A stretch of 64,000 nucleotides of DNA, taken from the NCBI GenBank assembly GCA_902793295.1, contig CADBDA010000018.1:1-64000 (forward strand), in the 5' to 3' direction. The notes beneath the pieces were generated by a model. That model ran no database searches, was not told the DNA's origin, and saw only the letters and a list, made by a program, of their open reading frames with translations. Both the position numbers and the translations under genes were made by a program. Position 1 is the stretch's first letter, and each line of letters opens with the position of its first letter. Positions 26,520 through 34,142 of the stretch are shown here, in pieces. Source of the DNA: an uncultured Bacteroidota bacterium. Its GTDB lineage: Bacteria; Bacteroidota; Bacteroidia; Bacteroidales; P3.

Positions 26520-27098
26520 ATCGTTGTTTTTTAATAATTATTTTTTTTCAAGCTATTGTGTCCACCCTCGAGACCTGGGCGTGTAACGTCTCGAATAGCA
26601 AAATGAAAACTAATAATCCATATTTTTGCATATTTACACCATTTATAATTAAAGTCACATATTTTATGAAAATTGTTGCGCAAGCGAAAAAAAGGCATGT
26701 GACGTTTCTCCCTGTCCTCGCTATGCAATAGCGATGGCGTTGCTGCGTTATACTTGACGCATCGGCGCCTTCCGCCGTGCCTGCGGTGCCTGTCGGAGAG
26801 CGGTTTTATTTAGGCGATTCCCATTTTTTTAGTGGTTCGACGATTAATTGTTTGTTTTTTTGTAAAAAATCTATACTATGTTAGACGACAAAAGTGCCCA
26901 AAAGGGGACATTTTTTTTCGATTTTTTTCATTTTTTTGAACTACGGCCCTATTTTAATCATTAAAACCTTATTTCCATATATTTACGGGATAATATTTTT
27001 TTCTTTTTTTTGAGGAGCGGGAGGGTGTTCTCCCTCCCGCTCCTGCCCGTCCGGTTCTCGAAGGACGGGTGTTCGTTCCATTTTCACGGGTCGGATTC
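26520..27098. other. 579-bp non-coding stretch with long direct repeat and hairpin
   Basis: No gene seen. It contains copy A of the long direct repeat (26637-26909) and copy 2 of the hairpin repeat (27001-27100). The sequence is AT-rich apart from a GC-rich island near 26720-26810. Confidence 0.6.
26637..26909. repeat. long direct repeat, copy A (~273 bp)
   Basis: Matches 27794-28069 with only a few differences, from CACCATTTATAATTAAAG to CCCAAAAGGGGAC. It lies upstream of the T9SS cargo gene on its transcription side, so promoter or leader sequence may have been copied along. Confidence 0.9.
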
Positions 27099-27100
27099 CT
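27001..27100. repeat. downstream repeat, copy 2 (with perfect 13-bp hairpin)
   Basis: Second copy of the 24909-25010 element. AGGAGCGGGAGGG (27013-27025) pairs perfectly with CCCTCCCGCTCCT (27032-27044) across a 6-base loop. On the minus strand the hairpin is followed by A residues, not U, so it is not a canonical intrinsic terminator for the adjacent gene. Confidence 0.85.
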
Positions 27101-27440
27101 ATCGTACTTTTAAAGTATATTCTCTCTTGTCAATGATTTCAGTCTCCCAAGGACGTTTATATATCATTTTAATCTGTGTTGTCCCCTTTCGTTTGCCAAC
27201 AAATGTCCATCGTTCCACTCCTGGTCCTGTTGGAAATTCATATGGGATGAATTCCCATCCGATTGTGTCTAAAATGTCATCTTTTTTCTCCCATTGCCAA
27301 GAATATCCGCTTCCCATACCTGACGTTTCAAGGTTTAAAACAAACTGTTCATCAACAGCTATTTCATAGTCATAATCCTTGCCACACGATGTCAGCAGCA
27401 AGATAAGTGGCAATAGAAGTGTAAATGCTGGTTGTCTCAT
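27099..27440 (-). CDS. chagasin-type (I42) cysteine protease inhibitor lipoprotein
   Basis: 113 residues. A lipoprotein signal with lipobox LLTSC leads into an immunoglobulin-like chagasin/ICP domain. The three inhibitory loops are visible: SGMGSGYSWQW (NPTTGY-like loop), FPTGPGVERWTF (GxGG-like loop) and YKRPWE (the RPW loop). Family members block papain-type cysteine proteases. It likely faces the periplasm or surface and may protect the cell from its own or neighbours' cysteine proteases. It sits in the duplicated T9SS cassette 51 bases downstream of a truncated paralogue of the cargo gene. Confidence 0.82.
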   Translation of the reverse strand: MRQPAFTLLLPLILLLTSCGKDYDYEIAVDEQFVLNLETSGMGSGYSWQWEKKDDILDTIGWEFIPYEFPTGPGVERWTFVGKRKGTTQIKMIYKRPWETEIIDKREYTLKVR

Positions 27441-27491
27441 AGCGATTTATTTTTTGATTATTTTTATTGCACTTGTTATTTTATCTTTATT

Positions 27492-27701
27492 CTATTCATA
27501 CCTCACCTCCTTCACGTATATTATTGGTGGCAGTGGACGACTTGACGGCGGATATGTATCTTTCTTCAACGTTCCTGTTACGTATGCTTTTCTGTAGAAA
27601 ATAGTTGTATCCTCATTTGCCCACTGACCCATGGCGCCTGTGGCCGTCAGCAACATCAGCATTAGGACCAAGAATTGGCCTTTTTTTTCAATTGTTTTCA
27701 T
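27492..27701 (-). CDS. short secreted paralogue (truncated copy of the T9SS cargo N-terminus)
   Basis: 69 residues. The first 28 (MKTIEKKGQFLVLMLMLLTA...GQW) are almost identical to the start of the T9SS protein at 26519. The remaining ~40 (proline-rich, ending KEVRYE) are unrelated to that protein. It appears to be a duplicated signal-peptide module attached to new or decayed sequence. It could be a real small secreted peptide or a pseudogene. It precedes the chagasin gene on the same strand and probably shares its transcript. Confidence 0.5.
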   Translation of the reverse strand: MKTIEKKGQFLVLMLMLLTATGAMGQWANEDTTIFYRKAYVTGTLKKDTYPPSSRPLPPIIYVKEVRYE

Positions 27702-28086
27702 ATCGTTAATATTTTTAGTGGATTTATCATTGTAATTAATTGGTTACAGATACTGCTTGATGTCTATTCTATTTCGCATGTTGCATCTTTTTCCACCATT
27801 TATAATTAAAGTCACATATTTTATGAAAATTGTTGCGCAAGCGAAAAAAAGGCATGTGACATTTCTCCCTGTCCTCGCTGTGCAATAGCGATGGCGTTGC
27901 TGCGTTATACTTGACGCATCGGCGCCTTCCGCCGTGCCTGCGGTGCCTGTCGGAGAGCGGTTTTATTTAGGCGATTCCCGCATTTTTTTTAGTGGTTCGA
28001 TGATTAATTGTTTGTTTTTTTGTAAAAAATCTATACTATGTTAGACGACAAAAATGCCCAAAAGGGGACGTCGGGATGCGAAATTT
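27702..28086. other. 385-bp non-coding stretch, mostly repeat copy B
   Basis: No gene seen. About 276 of its bases are copy B of the long direct repeat; the remainder is AT-rich leader upstream of the short secreted gene. Confidence 0.6.
27794..28069. repeat. long direct repeat, copy B (~276 bp)
   Basis: Second copy of 26637-26909, lying upstream of the short paralogue at 27492-27701 just as copy A lies upstream of the full-length cargo gene. This supports a tandem duplication of the whole locus. Confidence 0.9.
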
Positions 28087-28497
28087 TTATTTAATGGCTG
28101 TACATATAAATTCTCCAGTACGTTCGTTATAGTTCACTGTAACTATATAGTTGTCATCCTCCATCTTTTTGGCCCACTTGATGGCGTCTGCTTCATTTGT
28201 GGTCACATAAGTTTGCACGTCCTTGGAAAGGGATATTATGGCCTGATTTGTATCTCCAATTACGATGCGGCAGCCTCGCTTTGCCAAGGAGAACAGCCAT
28301 CTATGCAGTTCGTCCCATTCCTGTTCGTTGGAAATGGTTCTTGTATATCGGCATCCATCAATGTAATAGATCATTGTTCGGTTCTCGTCGGCTTGAGATG
28401 TTGATGTGGTAAAGCTGTCGTCCAACTCTTTTTGGCAGCTGCTCGTGGCGGCGGTTAGCAATGCCAGCATGGCTATTGTGATGAATTGACGTTTCAT
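28087..28497 (-). CDS. hypothetical lipoprotein
   Basis: 136 residues with a lipoprotein signal peptide (lipobox near ATSSC). The mature part starts with a Ser/Thr-rich linker, then an alpha/beta-looking region containing MIYYIDGCRYTRTI and EWDELHRWLFSLAKRGCRIVIG. No family recognised. It lies at the edge of the duplicated accessory block, in the same orientation as its neighbours but separated from them by repeat DNA. Confidence 0.72.
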   Translation of the reverse strand: MKRQFITIAMLALLTAATSSCQKELDDSFTTSTSQADENRTMIYYIDGCRYTRTISNEQEWDELHRWLFSLAKRGCRIVIGDTNQAIISLSKDVQTYVTTNEADAIKWAKKMEDDNYIVTVNYNERTGEFICTAIK

Positions 28498-28543
28498 GTT
28501 TAAGTGTTTCTATTGCTGTATTAAGATATTAAATGATTTGTGG

Positions 28544-29065
28544 CTAAGGTATTTTGGGGGTGGTTGCATTGCTTTTGGGTCTCTTGAGTGTTTCTCTGAT
28601 TTTATGTTCTGAGAGTTCCAAACCCTCCTGCTTTGAGCTGACGGGTGCATAGATGAATATGCGGTGCGAGAATGAGTAGAATACCACTCCCCCCACCATC
28701 GCGCCGTTCTTGACTGGGTTCTCGGGGTGGTCCCGTTCGCATAGATAGGTTGTCACACTTTTGAACCCCTGTGCCAGTGCCTCATATCCGAGCTGTACGA
28801 CTCTCTCGTCGATATTCATTTCTTTGAGCAACTCAGTCCAGGCACTGGAGTCTTCCGCTGCGATGACCGTCAAGTCGAAGAAGAGGCTGTCGCCCACCGG
28901 ATAGTCTTTCACCCACGACACCTGCAAACCGTCCTTCTTGCAATAACGTCGGTACACTTCGCTATTTTGTCTAGTGACAATAGTATCGATGCAGTTTCTG
29001 AAGATCAGCACTGCAACACCAGCTAACGCCATCAATACCAATATCAAAGTGACAGACTTTTTCAT
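28544..29065 (-). CDS. hypothetical membrane-anchored protein in ECF sigma operon
   Basis: 173 residues with an N-terminal membrane anchor (residues ~5-24). The remainder is a soluble, probably periplasmic domain without known motifs (VIAAEDSSAWTELLKEM, GYEALAQGFKSVTTYLCERD). Its start overlaps the end of the preceding gene by 4 bases. As the third gene of the sigma-factor operon it may belong to the signalling pathway; the function is unknown. Confidence 0.72.
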   Translation of the reverse strand: MKKSVTLILVLMALAGVAVLIFRNCIDTIVTRQNSEVYRRYCKKDGLQVSWVKDYPVGDSLFFDLTVIAAEDSSAWTELLKEMNIDERVVQLGYEALAQGFKSVTTYLCERDHPENPVKNGAMVGGVVFYSFSHRIFIYAPVSSKQEGLELSEHKIRETLKRPKSNATTPKIP

Positions 29066-29397
29066 GATATTAATTGATTGATTTGTACGCCAGTCTCATT
29101 ACGATCAAGGTCGCCATTGGTCAAAAAAACGGTATCTATGTGAAAAATATTGAGTAAAGCTGTCACCACAATGACGACAATGGCTACAATCCGCACATAT
29201 TGCCCCATCTGTTGCTTTTGTTGTAAGTGGAGAGCGTCGGCTTGGCGACAATCGTCGTCCAGGCCTTCCATTATCATTCGCCGCAAATCGCCTTGAGGCA
29301 GGTCGTAAGCAGCCTCTATGCGATTGAGGATGCGCTCACGCTGCATGCGCTCCAACAGGGCTTCCTCGCTTTCCGCATTATATTTCTTTTTTTTCAT
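29062..29397 (-). CDS. small single-pass membrane protein, possible anti-sigma or signalling partner
   Basis: 111 residues. A charged cytoplasmic N-terminal helix (EEALLERMQRERILNRIEAAY) is followed by one membrane helix (residues ~67-85) and a short tail. It begins 20 bases inside the ECF sigma gene, implying coupled translation. Cytoplasmic helical domain plus single helix downstream of an ECF sigma factor is the layout of anti-sigma factors, but no zinc anti-sigma motif (HxxxCxxC) is present, so this is an inference from context. Confidence 0.68.
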   Translation of the reverse strand: MKKKKYNAESEEALLERMQRERILNRIEAAYDLPQGDLRRMIMEGLDDDCRQADALHLQQKQQMGQYVRIVAIVVIVVTALLNIFHIDTVFLTNGDLDRNETGVQINQLIS

Positions 29398-29893
29398 CTC
29401 TATATTTTTTCAGTTTTTTAATGATTCTTTCATGTTGTTTACGAAGGGTGGCGGGTTTCAGTCCCAGACGTTCAGCAATCTCTTTTTGTGTGTACCCCTC
29501 CAAACCCCATTCGATAATGTTGCGTTCATAAGGAGTCAGGCTCGCGAGCCATTCTCGCAGTCGTGCCTCGTTGTCGCTGTCATTCGGTACGCCCAAATCT
29601 GGTTCCTCAGGTCCTAAGGGGATGAACAGGAATCGTCGTTTTCGTCGATGCCTGTCCCACTGCTTGCGTACTATCGACATGAGCCAAGCGTCCTGCTTTT
29701 CGGTATCGCCGTCGAGAGGTATTGTGTCGCGCTCCTCCCACAAGCGAACCAGAATGTCCTGCATGAGGTCGGGCACCTGTTCATGGTGCCCATAGGTTTT
29801 CCGAATACAGAAAAACCTCACCTTGGCATGGTTACGTTGCACCACGTCCAAGAACAACCGGTTGTATGAATTATCAGAATGACGCGACAGCAT
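29378..29893 (-). CDS. ECF-type RNA polymerase sigma factor
   Basis: 171 residues. The sigma-70 region 2 part is QVPDLMQDILVRLWEERD...QDAWLMSIVRKQWDRHRRK. The region 4 helix-turn-helix is LTPYERNIIEWGLEGYTQKEIAERLGLKPATLRKQHERIIKKLKKY. It has no extra C-terminal domain. It probably controls its own operon (a membrane protein and a second anchored protein follow) or surface genes nearby. The partner anti-sigma is not obvious. Confidence 0.9.
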   Translation of the reverse strand: MLSRHSDNSYNRLFLDVVQRNHAKVRFFCIRKTYGHHEQVPDLMQDILVRLWEERDTIPLDGDTEKQDAWLMSIVRKQWDRHRRKRRFLFIPLGPEEPDLGVPNDSDNEARLREWLASLTPYERNIIEWGLEGYTQKEIAERLGLKPATLRKQHERIIKKLKKYRDEKKEI

Positions 29894-30323
29894 ATTTTAG
29901 GGCTCTGATATCTATATATAGGCACTTTTTTGTCCAAAATGTGACACGACTATGAATTTTTTATAAGGAAACTATTATATATTTGTGTAACATTTATTTA
30001 TAGACCATTTTGATAATTCTTGACTTGGGATAGTCACAGGATTGGACGAGACCTGCCCGACAAAGACAAGGAGCCAGACATTGACAGCACAGACTGCAAG
30101 CACATGGGACGGGCCACAGGGGACGATGTCACATTGCCGCCTGGCAAAACCAAGCGAAACGATGCGAAACATCAGCCTGAGACTATTGCACTTGCAGTGA
30201 AAGAATAACGTACAATAGGCAACCAACGATATACTGTGGTGACAAAAAATGTGCAGAAGGAGGAGGCAGGCCGATAATTTTGCACGTCACACAACATTTT
30301 GCATTTTTTGGCGTAATAAGGGC
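29894..30323. other. 430-bp divergent intergenic region between ECF sigma and smpB
   Basis: No gene supported; a 62-codon frame at 30020 lacks any family features. It holds the promoters of both directions. For smpB, TAATTTTG (30275-30282) matches the -7 element, 42 bases before the ATG. Confidence 0.55.
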
Positions 30324-30776
30324 ATGGTTGAGAAGAACATCATTGAAATAAAAAACAAGAAAGCCGAATACCAATACTTTCTGCTGGACGCGTACACGGC
30401 GGGGCTGGTATTGACCGGGACAGAGATTAAGTCGATTAGAGAAGGCAGGGCCAACCTGACAGATGCCTATTGTGTATTCATTGGCGACGAATTGTTTGTA
30501 CGTCAGATGCATATAGCGGAATATCGTTTTGGCAGCTGGCTGAACCATGCCGCCAAGCGCGACCGCAAACTGTTGCTGAACAGGAAGGAGCTGCGAAAAC
30601 TGCAGAACAAAATCAAAGAGCGCGGCTACACCATCATACCCACCCTGCTCTATGTCAACCCGCAAGGGTACGCCAAACTGGACATCGCATTGGCCCGAGG
30701 CAAGAAATTCTTCGACAAGCGCGAAAGCATCAAGGCCAAAGACACACGCCGCGACATGGAACGCGAATTGCGATAA
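30324..30776 (+). CDS. smpB: SsrA-binding protein SmpB
   Basis: 150 residues from ATG 30324, the usual length. Conserved features are [45 protein letters not shown] and the basic C-terminal tail [19 protein letters not shown], which enters the mRNA channel. It binds tmRNA for rescue of stalled ribosomes. A longer frame starting at 30249 has an unrelated N-terminus. No ssrA gene was seen in the window. Confidence 0.95.
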   Translation: MVEKNIIEIKNKKAEYQYFLLDAYTAGLVLTGTEIKSIREGRANLTDAYCVFIGDELFVRQMHIAEYRFGSWLNHAAKRDRKLLLNRKELRKLQNKIKERGYTIIPTLLYVNPQGYAKLDIALARGKKFFDKRESIKAKDTRRDMERELR

Positions 30777-30826
30777 CACCCCACCCCACCGACATCCAAC
30801 CAAAATCAGGAAACAAGCAAGCAGCC

Positions 30827-32101
30827 ATGAGAGTCTTCAAATTCGGCGGCGCGTCCGTCAACAGCGCATCAGCCATACGCAATGTGGCACATATCGTCAA
30901 CCATCAGGGAAACAGCCCGCTAGTGGTGGTCATCTCGGCCATGGGCAAAACCACCAATCTGCTGGAGAAGGTGATTCCCGGCATTCCTGCCAACGAGCAG
31001 GAACGTACCGCCCTTATCCGTCAGACAAAAGACTACCACATGGGCATAGCGAACGAACTCTTCGAAGGCCGACAAAACGCCACCACCCAAAGACTGGAGC
31101 AGCTGTTCGACGCATTGGACGCTGCCAGCCGCAACAAACCCACGAACTACAACTACGACTATGACCAGGTGGTGTCGTTCGGCGAAATCATCTCCACCAC
31201 GCTCATCTCAGGATACCTCAATGCCATCGGCATCGACAACACATGGATGGATGTGCGGACCATGATACGCACCAACGAACACTACAGGGAAGGCATCGTG
31301 GACTTTGAAACGACACGACGTATGGCCCAGGAGCGGATGAGCCAACTGAAAGCAGACGGAGAAAACAGCCGACAAATCATCATCACCCAAGGTTTCATTG
31401 CCGGAACCGCCAAAGGCACCACCACCACGCTGGGGCGCGAAGGCAGCGACTACTCGGCATCCATCCTCTCCTACTGCCTCGACGCCGAGAACATGACCAT
31501 TTGGAAAGATGTGCCCGGATTTCTCAATGCCGACCCCAAATACTTCTCGGACACCATCAAAATCAACAGAATACCATTCAACGAAGCCATTGAGCTAGCC
31601 TACTACGGTGCCTCGGTGATACACCCCAAAACCGTCAAGCCCATACAGAACAAAGGCATCTGTCTGAACATCAAATCCTTTATAAACCCCGATGCCGAAG
31701 GGTCGGTCATAGGCCCCTTTGAGAGCATAGCGCCGCTAACGCCACTCTACATCTTCAAAAACAACCAGATACTGCTATCCATACAGCCCAAGGACTTCTC
31801 ATTCATAGCGGAAGAGAATCTGCAAACCATCTTTGCCGTGCTGGCGCGTCTGAACATCAAGGTCAACCTGATGCAGAATTCCGCCCTGAGTTTCTCACTC
31901 TGTATCGACTACAACGAAATATTGCTCCAACAACTGCGCAAGGCGCTGGAAAGCGACTTCCGGCTGGTGTATAACTCTGGCCTGCAGCTCATCACCATAC
32001 GCTACTACAATCAGGACATCATTGACCGGATAGTGGCCGGACGAACCATTCTGCTGCAACAAAGAGCACGCACCACAACACAACTGCTGGTCGAGAACTG
32101 A
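30827..32101 (+). CDS. lysC: aspartate kinase, monofunctional
   Basis: 424 residues from ATG 30827. N-terminal FKFGGASV is the nucleotide-binding hallmark. GFIAGTAKGTTTTLGREGSDYSA is the substrate site, WKDVPGFLNADPK follows, and the C-terminus holds an ACT-type regulatory region (LLSIQPKDFSFIAEENL ... INVN-like repeat). It phosphorylates aspartate for the lysine/threonine/methionine and diaminopimelate branch. It is 50 bases after smpB and 16 bases before the next gene, so these three probably form one transcript. Confidence 0.93.
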   Translation: MRVFKFGGASVNSASAIRNVAHIVNHQGNSPLVVVISAMGKTTNLLEKVIPGIPANEQERTALIRQTKDYHMGIANELFEGRQNATTQRLEQLFDALDAASRNKPTNYNYDYDQVVSFGEIISTTLISGYLNAIGIDNTWMDVRTMIRTNEHYREGIVDFETTRRMAQERMSQLKADGENSRQIIITQGFIAGTAKGTTTTLGREGSDYSASILSYCLDAENMTIWKDVPGFLNADPKYFSDTIKINRIPFNEAIELAYYGASVIHPKTVKPIQNKGICLNIKSFINPDAEGSVIGPFESIAPLTPLYIFKNNQILLSIQPKDFSFIAEENLQTIFAVLARLNIKVNLMQNSALSFSLCIDYNEILLQQLRKALESDFRLVYNSGLQLITIRYYNQDIIDRIVAGRTILLQQRARTTTQLLVEN

Positions 32102-32117
32102 GACAACATCGCAACCG

Positions 32118-32819
32118 ATGCGCTACCGACTGACCAAAAGCAAATTCATTATGGGCCTGCAATGCGAAAAGGCCCTCTATCTGGACATCTACAAACCCCA
32201 GCTGGCCTTCCACAGCCAAGAGACCTTGGCGCGCTTCCGCAAAGGACGACATTTCGAAAGCAAGATAAAGTCCATGTTCCCAGGGGGTATAGACATCAGC
32301 ATGGAACTGCGAGGCGCCGTGCAACGCTACCCTGAACTTACGGCCCGCATGCTCTGCGAACCCGGGGCGGTGACCCTTTTCGAAGCCGGATTCCAGTACG
32401 ATGAAGTGCTGGTGTTGGCCGACGTGGTGCAGAAAGCGGCGGATGGGACCATTAAAATATTTGAAATCAAGAACTCGCAGACCATCAAGGAAGTGATTCG
32501 GCACGATGTGTGCCTGCAGCACTATGTGATTGGCAACAGCCTGCCCCAACTGTCAGAAAAAAGCGACAAAGCATTGGTTCTAAAATCATTCGATATCATT
32601 TACAACGACGGCAACGACCAACCGCTGTACGAGGAGCTGCTGTCCGAAGCGAAAGCCGCCGAGCCACTGATAGCAAGACAAGTAGCCCATTTCAAAGAGA
32701 TGCTGCAAGGCATGGAACCCAACGTAACGACAGGCAGCCATTGCCACATGCCCTACGAATGCCCCTACCAACGCTACTGCGAAGGGAAGGCCACCGCCCA
32801 AACCGACCTCAGCTTTTGA
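32118..32819 (+). CDS. PD-(D/E)XK nuclease-like protein, DUF2779/Cas4-related
   Basis: 233 residues. RLTKSKFIMGLQCEKALYL matches the N-terminus of the DUF2779/Cas4-like group (Cys16). RFRKGRHFE follows, and the nuclease-core residues are visible as LADVV and IFEIKNSQTIK (D...ExK). HDVCLQHYVIGN is the QxxxY-type motif. The C-terminal CHMPYECPYQRYC could bind an Fe-S cluster with Cys16, as in Cas4. DUF2779 proteins usually continue into an RNase H-like domain, which is missing here. It is a stand-alone nuclease-like protein of unknown role; no CRISPR array was seen. Confidence 0.75.
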   Translation: MRYRLTKSKFIMGLQCEKALYLDIYKPQLAFHSQETLARFRKGRHFESKIKSMFPGGIDISMELRGAVQRYPELTARMLCEPGAVTLFEAGFQYDEVLVLADVVQKAADGTIKIFEIKNSQTIKEVIRHDVCLQHYVIGNSLPQLSEKSDKALVLKSFDIIYNDGNDQPLYEELLSEAKAAEPLIARQVAHFKEMLQGMEPNVTTGSHCHMPYECPYQRYCEGKATAQTDLSF

Positions 32820-32887
32820 GCGACAATGGTGAAACCTCAAGGGAGCGTCGCTGCCGGACAAAGGAGCCACCGGCTAGAAACTAGAAA

Positions 32888-33958
32888 TCAAAGCTTCGAC
32901 AACGAAAGCAACGCGTCGCGCACCTCGTTCTCATCGACAGCCACATCGACCACCGGCACGCCGACCGACTGCAGCAACACACATAGTATCAGTCCTTCCC
33001 GATTTTTTTTATCGTGGCGCATATAGCCAAGCACCCCTTCGGCATCGCGAAGAGAGAAAGCGGGCACCGTAACCAGCCGGCGCACCAACGAGACATAACG
33101 CTGAAGCAGTGAAGCGTCGAGTCCCAATTTTTTGACCGAAAGATACATCGAGCACATCAAGCCGATGCCCACGGCGATGCCGTGCGAAACAGGCGAACCC
33201 ACTTGCATCAGATAACTCTCGATACCATGACCGAAGGTATGGCCCAAATTCAACATCTTACGCGCCGAACGCTCATAAGGGTCCGCCGCCACAACCGACT
33301 GTTTGAAAGCGGTGCAATCGGCGATATGAGACTTGACAAAATCCAGCGGCACACCATCAGAACGAAGCACCGCATCGACTAGGGCGTCGAAAGCGACGAC
33401 GTCAGACAACAGGAGCGTCTTAGCCATTTCAAAAAGACCAGCCACCCGTTCCGACTCAGGCAATGTGTCGAGAAAATCCGGTTCGACACATACCGCGTCG
33501 GCGGCATGGAAGAATCCGACAGCATTCTTCACCGTCTCCAGATTCACTGCCGTCTTGCCACCGATGGCAGCATCGACCATGCCCACCAAAGTGGTCGGCA
33601 CATTGACGTAACGGATCCCACGCATGTAGGCCGCAGCCACAAAGCCGCCGATGTCCGACACACAACCACCGCCCAGATTGACAATCACGCTATTGCGGTC
33701 GGCACCACTCTCCAACAGCGCCCCCCACAATTGGGCAGCCACATCGACACCCTTGGCCTCCTCGCCCAGCGGCACCTCGAAAAATTCGGACTGCTGCAAT
33801 GCAGAAACACCTGCTATCAGCGTTGGAAGGCAGTGGGAATAAGTGTTTTCGTCGACAACGATAAAAAAACGCGATTGCACATATTGTTTTTGCGACAATA
33901 GTCGGTTCAGCCGGGCCAACGGCGAAATACGAGAAGGCAGGATCAATTTGGTTTTCAT
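32888..33958 (-). CDS. aroB: 3-dehydroquinate synthase
   Basis: 356 residues. NLGGGCVSDIGGFVAAAYMRGI and VPTTLVGMVDAAIGGKTAVN are the NAD and phosphate-binding motifs. Metal-ligand regions are present (NLGHTFGHGIES and SHGIAVGIG). It converts DAHP to 3-dehydroquinate in the shikimate pathway. The usual second metal motif is HGEAV; here it reads HGIAV, so the Glu is replaced by Ile, a change worth noting although the histidine is retained. Confidence 0.92.
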   Translation of the reverse strand: MKTKLILPSRISPLARLNRLLSQKQYVQSRFFIVVDENTYSHCLPTLIAGVSALQQSEFFEVPLGEEAKGVDVAAQLWGALLESGADRNSVIVNLGGGCVSDIGGFVAAAYMRGIRYVNVPTTLVGMVDAAIGGKTAVNLETVKNAVGFFHAADAVCVEPDFLDTLPESERVAGLFEMAKTLLLSDVVAFDALVDAVLRSDGVPLDFVKSHIADCTAFKQSVVAADPYERSARKMLNLGHTFGHGIESYLMQVGSPVSHGIAVGIGLMCSMYLSVKKLGLDASLLQRYVSLVRRLVTVPAFSLRDAEGVLGYMRHDKKNREGLILCVLLQSVGVPVVDVAVDENEVRDALLSLSKL

Positions 33959-34142
33959 ATAAACATCATGTTACCTGATACATACATATTCCGGACAACA
34001 GTCGTTGTCCGATACAAAGATACATCATTTTTCGACAAGAGAGACCCGCAGCAAAGCAAAGAGCAGCCAATCGATCAAACGGGCCGTTATCCATAGAGCC
34101 AACCCGAGGCAATAAAAAAAGGATGCCGCCGTTAAACGATAC

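Noticed and set aside
27013..27044. Perfect 13-bp hairpin as an intrinsic terminator
   Set aside because: On the strand of the adjacent gene the hairpin is followed by A, not T, so the U-tract is on the wrong side.
30020..30208. Small plus-strand frame upstream of smpB
   Set aside because: No similarity features and it overlaps the likely promoter region.
32118..32819. CRISPR-associated Cas4
   Set aside because: No repeat-spacer array and no other cas genes were seen in the window.
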